Below, piece by piece: positions 27,069-36,107 of a stretch of DNA of 64,000 nt. The first letter of the stretch is position 1. Every line of letters begins with the position of its first letter. Location: contig CAZXIN010000005.1 of assembly GCA_964640795.1 (NCBI GenBank), positions 1-64,000 on the forward strand, written 5' to 3'. The notes beneath the pieces were generated by a model that saw only the letters and a list, made by a program, of their open reading frames with translations, searched no databases and was not told where the DNA came from. A program made the position numbers and the translations under genes. The DNA is from M269 sp964640795. Lineage in GTDB: Bacteria; Pseudomonadota; Gammaproteobacteria; Enterobacterales; Alteromonadaceae.

Positions 27069-27440
27069 TTATTTCGATAACTTTTCAAATAAACGCTGTT
27101 CTTGTAAAAATTCTCGTCGTTCTAAAGGTTGTAATTGCTGCCTAACTTGTTGCCAAACTGGCGACGGCAACGCATTTCTTCGTTCGGGCGATTGCCAAGG
27201 CACTATGGTTAACACTTTAGGTTGTTGTTGGTTTCCACGAATAACTGCTTCTAGTTGAATAACCCCGCCAGAGTTTGTCGTTGACGTCTTATCAAGGGCA
27301 GTTTTTCTACTTTTCTGAGGCTCGGCAGACTCACTTCCTTTGCCTGTTTGCTGTGCAAAAGCACTCGTCATTGAGCAAACAATACAGACTAAAACAAAAG
27401 CTGCTGAACGACTGACGGTTTTAATATGATTAAAGCGCAT
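27069..27440 (-). CDS. Small secreted basic protein of the envelope operon
   Basis: 123 aa with a signal peptide cut after SAFAQQ (~residue 30). Mature part: a Ser/Lys-rich linker, then a compact segment (VIQLEAVIRGNQQQPKVLTIVPWQSPERRNALPSPVW) and a Gln/Arg-rich helical tail (QLQPLERREFLQEQRLFEKL). Family not recognised. It overlaps the upstream TPR lipoprotein gene by 11 bp and lies 81 bp before tolQ, so it is part of the operon. Similar small linkers occur beside TolQR-type clusters, which is only weak support. Confidence 0.7.
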   Translation of the reverse strand: MRFNHIKTVSRSAAFVLVCIVCSMTSAFAQQTGKGSESAEPQKSRKTALDKTSTTNSGGVIQLEAVIRGNQQQPKVLTIVPWQSPERRNALPSPVWQQVRQQLQPLERREFLQEQRLFEKLSK

Positions 27441-28242
27441 TGTTCACCACCTGCGTCTGTTGTTGGTTGTTTTGCTTGGATTGTTGCTGGATCTGTCGCG
27501 TTAAATCAGCAATCCAGCCTCGTATTTGTCGTTGTTTTTTAGCAAAAGTATCACTTGTCATTTGCTCTTTTGTCGTCTTCACTTTTTCATTATTAAGGGC
27601 TAAATAAATCTGATAGTTCTCAAGCGCTTTGGCCTTATCACCTATGTACAAATCGTAAAGGATGCCGCGATTTTTATAAGCCGCTGCGAAAGCTGGCCAA
27701 CTCTCAATGGCCTTTTGATAATGCACTAATGCCAGATTGAACTGCCCTTGTTGGCGATAAACCGTTGCGAGGCGATTATGTCCGTAATAATTGGACTCAT
27801 TAATGGAAAGAGCTTGGTGATATTGCGCTGCCGCTTTTTCTAGCAACTGCTCCCGTTGTTGTATTGTCAAAGCATGTTGCGCACGTTCTTTGGCAATATC
27901 ACCAAGCTGAACCCAGGGACCAGACAAGTCTGGTTCCCTAACTGTTAACTGTATAAAGGCCGTTTCAGCTTCATCGAGCTGCCCCGATTTCCTAGCTTTT
28001 AGTGCAAGATCGAAGTCACTTCTAATCGCTGCTGAAACGCTTTTTTGATGGTCAAGATAACGATTTGATTGTGAGAGCAAGTCCTCGATATCGATAACAT
28101 ATGAATTCTCCTGAGTAGATGCATGACCTGCATTGTTGAGATGAGCAGCTTCTAATGCCTTGTCGCTGCTCGAAGAGCAAGCCGCCAGTGCGGCCGTAAG
28201 GGAAAAGATGCAACAAATACGATGTAATTTAGTAAATTGCAT
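27430..28242 (-). CDS. TPR lipoprotein
   Basis: 270 aa. Lipobox LAAC (Cys22), followed by Ser residues, so outer-membrane sorting is expected. Residues ~70-210 contain about four TPR units (DFDLALKARKSGQLDEAETAFIQLTVREPD; AAAQYHQALSINESNYYGHNRLATVYRQQGQFNLALVHYQKAIESWP; AAYKNRGILYDLYIGDKAKALENYQ), ending in a Gln/Asn-rich tail. Resembles GltE-type TPR lipoproteins of the Myxococcus gliding complex by architecture and context. It overlaps both neighbours by 11-14 bp. Confidence 0.85.
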   Translation of the reverse strand: MQFTKLHRICCIFSLTAALAACSSSSDKALEAAHLNNAGHASTQENSYVIDIEDLLSQSNRYLDHQKSVSAAIRSDFDLALKARKSGQLDEAETAFIQLTVREPDLSGPWVQLGDIAKERAQHALTIQQREQLLEKAAAQYHQALSINESNYYGHNRLATVYRQQGQFNLALVHYQKAIESWPAFAAAYKNRGILYDLYIGDKAKALENYQIYLALNNEKVKTTKEQMTSDTFAKKQRQIRGWIADLTRQIQQQSKQNNQQQTQVVNNAL

Positions 28243-31207
28243 GACTTACCTCTTCAATCGTTTCTCGCTTGTTATAACGTCCCGGCACCAATTGACTGAG
28301 AGAAGCAAAGCTATTCTTAACCCATGTATCATAGGTGCCCACGTAACTCCGTTGCGCGTTTTGCTGATGTATTTCAATCGCTTTCTCTTCGAAAGGGTAA
28401 GCTTGTTCTTCAAGCAAAATATCGTACTGTTCACGCTCAAGTGCAGATAACTTAGCCGGCCGGTCAGAGGCCATCAAATCTGTGGCAAGCTGACGATATA
28501 TTTCACCGATACCAAAGTTGGCAGCAGTGGTAAATTCACTAACACGGTAGGACATCGTTTGATCATAAGCTTTAAGTGTTTTATCTAAAGCTTTACGCTT
28601 CTTCGCTAAGCTCTTTTTCAATGGTAGGTTCAACTTTATTTGAGAAAAATGCGTACGTTGATCGGTGGCAAACACTAAAGACGACATAGCCGCTAGATAA
28701 CGTGAACGATCGGTTCTATTCTCACCAATTTTCTTGTCTTCCTCGATGAGTTTCTTCAACCAATACCGGCGCTTAGCATCTTCACCGCTGGCTAAATAAA
28801 ACTCACTCATTTTAAATCGTGCTTCTGTCGCCTCATCAAAAGGCATGGGATATTCATGCGCATACGTGCGATAGCTTAAACGAGACTTTTCTCGTTCATT
28901 CGCTTTGCCAAAATAATCCGCTGCAACATAGAGAGCTTGTCGCCCTTCATCAGTATTGGGGTTCTGTTGCCATACTTTTTCAAGCTCGTTAGCAGCTAAC
29001 AACCATTGCTCATTAGCTTGATAAGCAAGAATAAGCTTATCTTCGATACCATCAGACAAGCTGTGCACAGGAAAACGTTGACGAAAATCTCGCAACAACT
29101 CAGTTGCTTGCTGCCACTCTTCTAAATCGAGCAAGTAAGTGGCTGCGTCATATTGAGAAGTCAGGCGTATCTCGCTGTCAGGTGCTGCCGCCATAACACG
29201 CAATAGTTCATTCACGGCCGCTCGCTTATCATTATTAGCTAAGGCAAGTTGTGCTTGCTGGTAGATACTTGCAGCCAACCGGTCAGTCATATCGATATAA
29301 CGACTATCTTCAGACGTCATGTATTCACGCAACAACTGGTATTCGTTTTCAGCTTTGGCATATTGCTTAAGCTCGAATGCACTGTGTGCTATCACCAAAT
29401 GGCTGGATATCAATTTGTCTTTAGGTGGACTAAAAGAAAGGAGTTGCTCAGCTCTAACAATAGCCTCTTCATAACGCTGGGTGTTGAACAACGATTGCAC
29501 CAGCAAATGTGAAACAGGTAACACCTGATTATTGCTAGGGAAGCTGTCGACGAAAGCCATTTGGCTCTGTAATTGCCTTTCTTGCCAGTAAGACTGATCA
29601 ACATCACTTAATGTCGAACTCAACAATGTTCGATAAGCCAGAATGGCTGCGTAGCCAGCTTCTGCGGCTTTGTCGGGTTCAATAAAATCCCTTTTTAGCT
29701 CATAGGCGTAGGCTTCGTAAGGCCCTATGGCATCTCGCATCTCCCCGACTTCAAATAAGCTTTCAGCGAGATTAAAGGTCATTTCTGGCATTTTTTCTGA
29801 CATCGGAAATGTATCGATATACTCGCGATACCATCTCGCTGCCTGCTGATAGGCTGTCTGTTTTTGTAAACGTTGTTGCTCGAGGCTCCCAGTAATTGTT
29901 GCATCACTACTTGCTGTATCTGTTGCTCGTTCCTCTATCGATTTAGCCATCAGTTGTGCTCGGCTATGCTCGTATTGAGCGAGCTCTTGTATGTATTGAT
30001 CAAGATAGGGAATAACTTCTTTTTTCCGAGCTGCATTGAACGTTGACCAATGTTGATTGGTGATGCCATAAGCTTCAATAAAGCCCTGCTTAGCCGGTAA
30101 GACTAAACTCGGGAAATCACCCAAAATATAAGCATCAATATGTCGGACATAGAACTCAGGTGCTTTTAAGTGCAGTGGATGTTTTTGCGCGAAAGCAAGA
30201 TAAACAGCCGCGCTGTCTCGATAGCGATCGTTGTTAAGTTGAAGTTGTCCCAGTTCGCCGTAGATAAGTGACTCATAGCCACGAGGGCCTAGTTCATCAA
30301 AGTGGCGAGCAATGGCTTTAGGACCATCCAAGTAAGAAAATAGTAATCCCATCATACGCACAGCGTCTTGATTCAGTCGCAATTCGCCTTGCGTTAGTTG
30401 CTTCAGGCGTTCCTCGGCATCGATCAGCTCAGACGTGGTAAAATGCAAATCCAAGAGCCGGCTGAATGCGACCAACGATGCCGGTAGCTCATCTAACTTA
30501 AATAAAGACCAGCCGAGCATATAGGCTGAGATTGGTGCATAGGCTGTATAAGTTTGCGATTGAAGGTCAGTGTTTACTGTATCAGCTTCCAGTGTCAGCA
30601 CCTGAGAATATGCGGCAGCTGCTTGCGTGTATTGCTGACGATTGTAGTGATACTCACCTTGACGAAAGTAAGCTTCGTTGTGTTGTGTAAAATTCGGATA
30701 CTGTCCGATCAGGCGTTGCAGCACCTCAAAGCTTTTTTCGGATTGCCCTTGCAGCTCATAAGCTTTAGCTAACTGATACATGACATGGTCATTATCCTGA
30801 TGCTTGGGATAATCCAATAAGACCTGTTCATAGGCAGCTATAGCTTTACCATAGTAACCTTGGGTCTTAGTGGGTGTACCCAATTCTTGTTGCTGCTCGC
30901 CGAGCAGTACTTCCAGATCGGCGAGTCGATAACTTAATGACTCTCTGGTTCGCGGATCACCTGCGGACGTCTTCAAGGCAGCATAATCATTACGTAAGTT
31001 TTCAAGCGGTGGCGCTTTAAGTTCACTTTTCTCGATAGCGACTGGCTCAAATACCATACTACCGAGCGTCTGTTTGGGTTTCTCTTTCAGCTTCTTTGTG
31101 TCCGAGTACCCAATAAGGCTGCAACCTTCGATACCCAGTAATAACAGCACAGTCAGCATCGTATAGACGCTTCTTGCAACGGACGACTTGAACAAAGCAC
31201 TAGTCAT
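28229..31207 (-). CDS. Large TPR lipoprotein (GltD-like by architecture)
   Basis: 992 aa from ATG 31207, which overlaps the upstream stop codon (ATGACTAG). Lipobox LLLGIEGC (Cys ~29). Almost the whole mature protein is TPR-like solenoid (IAAYEQVLLDYPKHQDNDHVMYQLAKAYELQGQSEKSFEVLQRL and many more units). The C-terminus EEQAYPFEEKAIEIHQQNAQRS...YDTWVKNSFASLSQLVPGRYNKRE is, as I recall, typical of the large TPR proteins in Glt/Nfs-type clusters. It probably forms the periplasmic scaffold between the inner-membrane motor and the outer membrane. Confidence 0.85.
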   Translation of the reverse strand: MTSALFKSSVARSVYTMLTVLLLLGIEGCSLIGYSDTKKLKEKPKQTLGSMVFEPVAIEKSELKAPPLENLRNDYAALKTSAGDPRTRESLSYRLADLEVLLGEQQQELGTPTKTQGYYGKAIAAYEQVLLDYPKHQDNDHVMYQLAKAYELQGQSEKSFEVLQRLIGQYPNFTQHNEAYFRQGEYHYNRQQYTQAAAAYSQVLTLEADTVNTDLQSQTYTAYAPISAYMLGWSLFKLDELPASLVAFSRLLDLHFTTSELIDAEERLKQLTQGELRLNQDAVRMMGLLFSYLDGPKAIARHFDELGPRGYESLIYGELGQLQLNNDRYRDSAAVYLAFAQKHPLHLKAPEFYVRHIDAYILGDFPSLVLPAKQGFIEAYGITNQHWSTFNAARKKEVIPYLDQYIQELAQYEHSRAQLMAKSIEERATDTASSDATITGSLEQQRLQKQTAYQQAARWYREYIDTFPMSEKMPEMTFNLAESLFEVGEMRDAIGPYEAYAYELKRDFIEPDKAAEAGYAAILAYRTLLSSTLSDVDQSYWQERQLQSQMAFVDSFPSNNQVLPVSHLLVQSLFNTQRYEEAIVRAEQLLSFSPPKDKLISSHLVIAHSAFELKQYAKAENEYQLLREYMTSEDSRYIDMTDRLAASIYQQAQLALANNDKRAAVNELLRVMAAAPDSEIRLTSQYDAATYLLDLEEWQQATELLRDFRQRFPVHSLSDGIEDKLILAYQANEQWLLAANELEKVWQQNPNTDEGRQALYVAADYFGKANEREKSRLSYRTYAHEYPMPFDEATEARFKMSEFYLASGEDAKRRYWLKKLIEEDKKIGENRTDRSRYLAAMSSLVFATDQRTHFSQIKLNLPLKKSLAKKRKALDKTLKAYDQTMSYRVSEFTTAANFGIGEIYRQLATDLMASDRPAKLSALEREQYDILLEEQAYPFEEKAIEIHQQNAQRSYVGTYDTWVKNSFASLSQLVPGRYNKRETIEEVSHAIY

Positions 31208-33236
31208 GATTAGCACGCGTTATGGCTAACACTTGACTGTCATTAGGTGCTGGCGCTGCGGTTGATGCCGTTTCTAGATTTGCTTGGGCAGCATAAGCTT
31301 TGTCTTGCAGACGTAACTTAGACAATTGAGCTTGATACAAATATTGTTGTAGCTGTGTCTTTTCATTCGTTAGAAAAGCCATGTTCTTGTCGACCAACTT
31401 GTCGAGCAAGCTTTGTTTCAGTGATTCGGTTGACCTAGTGTGTTCTTTAATACGCGCACCAAGTGTTTCTATATTGCGGCGCTTAATATCAAAGTCGGCT
31501 CGCCTATTCATTGCAGTTAACAGTCGCTGCTTATTGTGTTCGGCACCGGCTAGTAGCTTGCCTAATTCAACAAGGTGTTTTTTGTTTTGCCACAGGTTAT
31601 CCGGAAAAGCTTCACTTAACTGCCAATCAATAACACCTTGTAAACGTTTTAACCGCTCGGCATAAACAGGTTTCATGGCTTGATGTGATAACAATTGATT
31701 GTAGATAACAAGCGCTTTGCTGAGGCGTTTTTGATGCGCCAGACTTTGTTCATCTGCCAGTAACTCGGGGCGTTTTTCTCGTTCAGCTAGATTAATACGT
31801 GCACTCAAGTCCCTGATCTGTCCAGACAAAACTTGCAGTTGTTGCTCAAAGTCCTGCGTGTTCACTCTTTCATTACGGCGAGCGGCTTCTACTTCTCTTT
31901 CATCAACTAATAAATGAAAGTTAGCGATATCTCGCTTCCACTGTGCCAACTGCTCAAGCTGGGTTTCAATGTCAATTAATTGTTGGATCAGCCTATGTGT
32001 ATCTGGTTGAGACCAAAGCTGTATAGCCATAGCGTTGTCAATCCAAACTGGCAAATCGCCAACAGACTCCGACACCAAAAAGCGTTTGTGTTCGTTACTC
32101 TGTGATTGTGATGCTAAGCCTTGAATAACAGGCTGAAAATACCCTTCTTGAGTCAAATTTCTCTGGATATCAGCAATATTAGCTAACCGATGTTCATATT
32201 GACTTTGTGCGTGATTAAGCATGTCCAACGCTTGTGTGTTTGCATCAACTTGCTCAAAAGCGTAAGCACTCGCCAACATGGCTTCATAAGCATATAAACC
32301 GGCGTCGGGTTGCTGGATCAATTGATGCCAAACTGATAGCGCTTTCTCGAAATCTTTCTGCTGCGCAAGCGCCCATCCATATCCCAACAAAGCGGCATGT
32401 GTGTCCAATGATTGCTCATGCACTTTAGTAAAAGCATTCACCGCAAGTTGCGGCTGCTCGGCTTGCATAAAGCCATACCCTAAAGCCAGCTGTATTCGGT
32501 CATTCAGTGCTTGATGTTCGCTGATCAGTTGTACTTCACTGGGTGCAAACCAACGGCTCAACCAACCCCTGTTAATCGCTCTCTGTGGTGTTTGATAAGC
32601 TTGCTGTAACCAAGCAATTCCTTGCTCACGTTGATTTCCGTCTAGTAGCTCGACGCCTCGATTAAAATTTATATACGCACGGTAAACCGATTGTTGATCC
32701 AGCGCTTCTAAATAACTTTCCACATCGTCTGGGGATACATGCATGGCCAATTGCGCTTGCATGTAACGCATTTCTTGTTGCTGCCCACTGTCTAATTTTT
32801 TGAGTGACTTTTTGCTTTTGAGTTGTTCAAAGGCTATTTGAGCACCACGATAGTCCCCTTGCTGATAATGGATTTTCCCCAACCAAAACCACGCCATAGC
32901 TCGTGTACTATTGTTACTCTGTTGATTAAGTAGCTCTTCAAATACATTCTGTGCTTGCCGCGTTAAACCATAACTTAAGCTCAAGCCACCTTTTAACAAG
33001 GCCATTTGTTGCTGTTGCTCATCTTTCAATAGCGTATCGTCAAGCAGCGCTTGTTGAACTAAAGCGCCGTAGTGATCGCCTTGGTAGAAAGCGAACAAGA
33101 CTTGCCCCATCTGTTGTTGAGCAGCTCTACTGGCATTCGCGTGTGCAGTATCAATCCGAATTAAGAAGGCACTCAGAACAATAAATGCGAGAAGCATTTG
33201 GTAGAGCAAGCTACTGGGCTTATGCCAAACTAACAT
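31200..33236 (-). CDS. Large periplasmic TPR/coiled-coil protein
   Basis: 678 aa from ATG 33236, 4 bp after the upstream gene; GGAG lies about 10 nt before it. A longer frame would overlap the upstream gene by nearly 100 bp and lacks a good start. Signal anchor or signal peptide at residues ~10-33 (SLLYQMLLAFIVLSAFLIRI...AHA). Residues ~40-360 are TPR-like (GLTRQAQNVFEELLNQQSNNSTRAMAWFWLGKIHYQQGDYRGAQIAFEQL); ~420-660 are predicted coiled coil (QIRDLSARINLAEREKRPEL; NIETLGARIKEHTRSTESLKQSLLDKL). A long periplasmic rod or scaffold is likely. Confidence 0.85.
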   Translation of the reverse strand: MLVWHKPSSLLYQMLLAFIVLSAFLIRIDTAHANASRAAQQQMGQVLFAFYQGDHYGALVQQALLDDTLLKDEQQQQMALLKGGLSLSYGLTRQAQNVFEELLNQQSNNSTRAMAWFWLGKIHYQQGDYRGAQIAFEQLKSKKSLKKLDSGQQQEMRYMQAQLAMHVSPDDVESYLEALDQQSVYRAYINFNRGVELLDGNQREQGIAWLQQAYQTPQRAINRGWLSRWFAPSEVQLISEHQALNDRIQLALGYGFMQAEQPQLAVNAFTKVHEQSLDTHAALLGYGWALAQQKDFEKALSVWHQLIQQPDAGLYAYEAMLASAYAFEQVDANTQALDMLNHAQSQYEHRLANIADIQRNLTQEGYFQPVIQGLASQSQSNEHKRFLVSESVGDLPVWIDNAMAIQLWSQPDTHRLIQQLIDIETQLEQLAQWKRDIANFHLLVDEREVEAARRNERVNTQDFEQQLQVLSGQIRDLSARINLAEREKRPELLADEQSLAHQKRLSKALVIYNQLLSHQAMKPVYAERLKRLQGVIDWQLSEAFPDNLWQNKKHLVELGKLLAGAEHNKQRLLTAMNRRADFDIKRRNIETLGARIKEHTRSTESLKQSLLDKLVDKNMAFLTNEKTQLQQYLYQAQLSKLRLQDKAYAAQANLETASTAAPAPNDSQVLAITRANHD

Positions 33237-33240
33237 AGGT

Positions 33241-33777
33241 TTAAAGCTCCGTTGCCTTAAACTCAGGCTGATGCTTAATCGTTGAGTCAACGACACTGAG
33301 AGCCAAAGCTTTAGCTTCTGAATCTTTATCAAAAGTCATTGCAACAGCACGCTTGTATTCACGGCTTTCTGGACCAATCCCGGTAAAAAAAGCGCTGATT
33401 TCGTGCTCACCACTGCCAATATTACCGACATACAAGCGCTGCACCCCACCACGGTATAACGCGTCTATTTGACGTTCTGTGTACAAATAATGTGTGACAG
33501 TTTTGTCATCAATCTTGAGTTCAACCGAATCTAAGGTGAAGTAATCACCAACATCCATCGACAAATACACAGCCACTTGCGTACTTGACGGGAATAACAG
33601 ATCTTCTTCTAAAATGAACAAGTCACGATTGAGTGAAATAAGCTGCTTTTTGAGATCTTGAATTTGCTGTTCGATGGCAGCATCTGGCTCAGCATTTGAG
33701 CTTTGAGTTTCTTGTGCAGTCGATAAACCACTCTGTAACAAGAAAAAAACAAATAATATTTTACCTATGCTGTTCAT
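33241..33777 (-). CDS. Secreted protein of unknown function, co-operonic with the TPR genes
   Basis: 178 aa from ATG 33777, preceded by the near-perfect ribosome site AGGAGG; a frame open further upstream is not used. Signal peptide (MNSIGKILFVFFLLQSGLSTAQ), then a short coiled coil (AIEQQIQDLKKQLISLNRDLFILEEDLLF) and a beta-rich domain (TQVAVYLSMDVGDYFTLDSVELKIDDKTVTHYLYTERQIDALYRGGVQRLYVGNIGSGEHEISAFFTG). To my memory this kind of protein recurs next to Glt-type TPR genes, but I cannot name the family. Periplasmic. Confidence 0.8.
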   Translation of the reverse strand: MNSIGKILFVFFLLQSGLSTAQETQSSNAEPDAAIEQQIQDLKKQLISLNRDLFILEEDLLFPSSTQVAVYLSMDVGDYFTLDSVELKIDDKTVTHYLYTERQIDALYRGGVQRLYVGNIGSGEHEISAFFTGIGPESREYKRAVAMTFDKDSEAKALALSVVDSTIKHQPEFKATEL

Positions 33778-33995
33778 TGTTGCTCCTCCTACAAAAGGTC
33801 GAAAGCTAAGTAAAGCGTTATTAATCTGTGTTCTGCATTTTTGCTGTTTCTGTGAAGTATCCCCATACTTCACGGCTAGTAATGTGAGGTTGGGATCACA
33901 TTCGCCAGCAGCAAAGCAATAGGAACGTCTTACACACACTGTATGAAAAACTCTCTTAACAAGCGCAAACATGCAGAACACAGACTAATAACTCC

Positions 33996-35129
33996 TTAAT
34001 ACCAAATAGAAAAAAACACTTTCATCACGTTAGCACTGAACGAAAACAGGGGTTCTTCACCAACAGGCCCCTCAGCCAGTACATTACGAAAGTTGTCATA
34101 ATCAAACTGGATATGATCCAGCTCGTAGTTCACTGTTGCCTTCTTGAAAAAGGCAGTCTCTGAGAATTTCTTCTCGTAAGTCACACTGATTCCGGCAGAG
34201 ATATTGTCAAAGCGACTTAATTCTTTATCCCGAGCGAGAAAGTTGAACTCATTTTCGCGAGTGAACAGATCTTGATAAAAATCAGCTTCATCTTGCTGAT
34301 AGAAGCGCGTCCGAACTTCGACTATCCATGCATCGCCAAAAGTATGGATATACCCCAATTTCGCGTTGGTAGAGCGGATACCCCATGTATCACTATAAGT
34401 GCGTACCTCTGTGAAAATTGCGGCTCTATAGGGCAAGTAATAGCTCGCACTGATCGACACAGCATCACTTGAACGGGTATTCGGATACACTTCCGGTGCG
34501 AAGGAAAAGCCTCTCGCGGCATTAGGATCAATAAAACGAACCGAGCGATAAGGGTTATTTAAAAAGCCGCTGTCAGACACATTGTCATAGTTAATGCCTA
34601 AGATAAGGTTCTTGGTCGCGACTTGGGTTAGCGCCAAACCAACTTTTTGTCGACTGGCCTCTGCGAAAAAGCTTTCATCTCCAGTACGGCGGATATCATC
34701 CTCACCACGTGAGTAACTCATTTTGAGTGTGGTTAAATCACCGAAGAAATCTTGGCTGATCCCAATGTAAATTGAATCGGCCTCGAAGTCGTTTTCAGTA
34801 CTGTTGGTGTATTTAACGTTCATCAAGGTTTTGTTATGTAAGAAATCAACACCAACAGACTGCTCTGTACGCTCTTCACGATACTGGCTTGCAGTTGCAC
34901 GCACATCTATCGATGCGCCAGAAATAGAGTCGACGTAATAATTAGTCGACAACGACACGTTATTACCGATTTTTTTACGCAGTAAAATAGACGGTCCGTC
35001 GATAGACACGCCATCACCTTGATAAGAATGATAAAGCACATCCGAACGATCTTGCGGTAACACAGCTGCTTGCATTGTGAAGCTCATCAAAGCGAATAAG
35101 CAAAAAATACCTAACAGCATCCAACGCAT
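33996..35129 (-). CDS. DUF3570 outer-membrane beta-barrel protein
   Basis: 377 aa from ATG 35129, which starts a signal peptide (MRWMLLGIFCLFALMSFTMQAAVL). The mature part begins DVLYHSYQGDGVSIDGPSILLRKKIGNNVSLSTNYYVDSISGASIDV, the conserved start of DUF3570 proteins, and continues as alternating beta-strands ending in VFFSIWY with a terminal aromatic, as expected of an outer-membrane barrel. The frame stays open upstream to 35384 but without a better start. DUF3570 genes usually accompany DUF4266 and a thioredoxin, as here. Confidence 0.9.
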   Translation of the reverse strand: MRWMLLGIFCLFALMSFTMQAAVLPQDRSDVLYHSYQGDGVSIDGPSILLRKKIGNNVSLSTNYYVDSISGASIDVRATASQYREERTEQSVGVDFLHNKTLMNVKYTNSTENDFEADSIYIGISQDFFGDLTTLKMSYSRGEDDIRRTGDESFFAEASRQKVGLALTQVATKNLILGINYDNVSDSGFLNNPYRSVRFIDPNAARGFSFAPEVYPNTRSSDAVSISASYYLPYRAAIFTEVRTYSDTWGIRSTNAKLGYIHTFGDAWIVEVRTRFYQQDEADFYQDLFTRENEFNFLARDKELSRFDNISAGISVTYEKKFSETAFFKKATVNYELDHIQFDYDNFRNVLAEGPVGEEPLFSFSANVMKVFFSIWY

Positions 35130-35277
35130 CGGTTTTAAATGTCTGTCACCTTCAGGAATTCTCAATTCAGAAATAAGGTATTTTCTTTCAGAGCAAGGCT
35201 TTAGGATGCCATGTATATGAAATACTTGAGCACGCCTAACGCCACTATGAGCAAAAATATCCATTTCAGGGCGAGAA

Positions 35278-35526
35278 TCAATTACAGCCACAGCCACCCC
35301 CTGCTCCACCATCGGCTCCGCGAGCACCTTCTCTCGATTCAAATACATGCTGCGCGTATGCCAGTGCCACGGGATTTCTACCAAAACTCATTATAGGGTC
35401 CGCCAAATGGCTTCTTTCATAAGGTTTGACCCAAGGTTCAATGGTCGTCTTACAGCCGCTTGCTAGCAACGCTAGTACTGACACCATGAATAAGGTAATA
35501 GGTTTTGACGATTTAGTGTGTGTCAT
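35278..35526 (-). CDS. DUF4266 small lipoprotein with Gly/Cys tail
   Basis: 82 aa. Lipobox LLASGC (Cys ~25), then the DUF4266 core (VKPYERSHLADPIMSFGRNPVALAYAQHVFESREGARG) and a C-terminal tail GGAGGGCGCN. The two closely spaced Cys in a glycine-rich end are typical of the family and could be a redox or metal site, possibly served by the adjacent TlpA thioredoxin. It lies 12 bp after tlpA and 148 bp before the DUF3570 gene. Confidence 0.9.
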   Translation of the reverse strand: MTHTKSSKPITLFMVSVLALLASGCKTTIEPWVKPYERSHLADPIMSFGRNPVALAYAQHVFESREGARGADGGAGGGCGCN

Positions 35527-35538
35527 AAATAATCTCCT

Positions 35539-36090
35539 TTATTCACGTAGCAATTGCTTAACAGCCTGACGATACTTTCTCTCGTCACCACGTTTGTAGC
35601 CTTTGTGCAAAAGCCTTTGATTGCCGTCACGGTCTATCAATACCGTTGTTGGCATAGCACTGACATCGTACAGCTCGCTCACTTGACCTTCAGGATCGAA
35701 TAAAACGGGGAAGCTGACTTTTATGTCACGCAGTAACACGTCGGCCTTGCGAGCGTCGTCGTCAACATTAACCGCCATCACTGTAAAACCCAGATCTTGG
35801 TAGTCTTGCTGCATTTTTTCGAACTCAGGCAATTCTGCTCGACATGGACCACACCATGACGCCCAGAAATTGACGAGCACAATATTGCCTTTCTGCTCGG
35901 CAAGTCGCATGTTGCTGCCAGATTTGCTTTTTAAGGTAAAGTCCGGCGCAACAATAGCCTCACCAATATTATTGGAGGCCGCACAAGCAGCGTTGGTTAT
36001 TACTAACAACACAATGCCTATCATCAAGGCGATGAGCTGGGCGATATACCCTCTCTGAATACTCGCCATTTGTGCTTTATTTAAACTCAT
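35539..36090 (-). CDS. TlpA/ResA-like thioredoxin-family protein
   Basis: 183 aa. N-terminal membrane anchor or signal (AQLIALMIGIVLLVITNAACA), then the AhpC-TSA/TlpA fold: APDFTLKSKSGSNMRL, VLVNFWASWCGPCRAELPEFEKM with the CGPC redox centre, and the cis-Pro in SAMPTTVLID. It acts in the periplasm to reduce or exchange disulphides. With three CxxCH proteins encoded nearby it could serve apocytochrome reduction, or it could act on the DUF4266 Cys tail. Ribosome site GGAGTG precedes the ATG. Confidence 0.93.
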   Translation of the reverse strand: MSLNKAQMASIQRGYIAQLIALMIGIVLLVITNAACAASNNIGEAIVAPDFTLKSKSGSNMRLAEQKGNIVLVNFWASWCGPCRAELPEFEKMQQDYQDLGFTVMAVNVDDDARKADVLLRDIKVSFPVLFDPEGQVSELYDVSAMPTTVLIDRDGNQRLLHKGYKRGDERKYRQAVKQLLRE

Positions 36091-36107
36091 ACATCACTCC
36101 TGAGATA

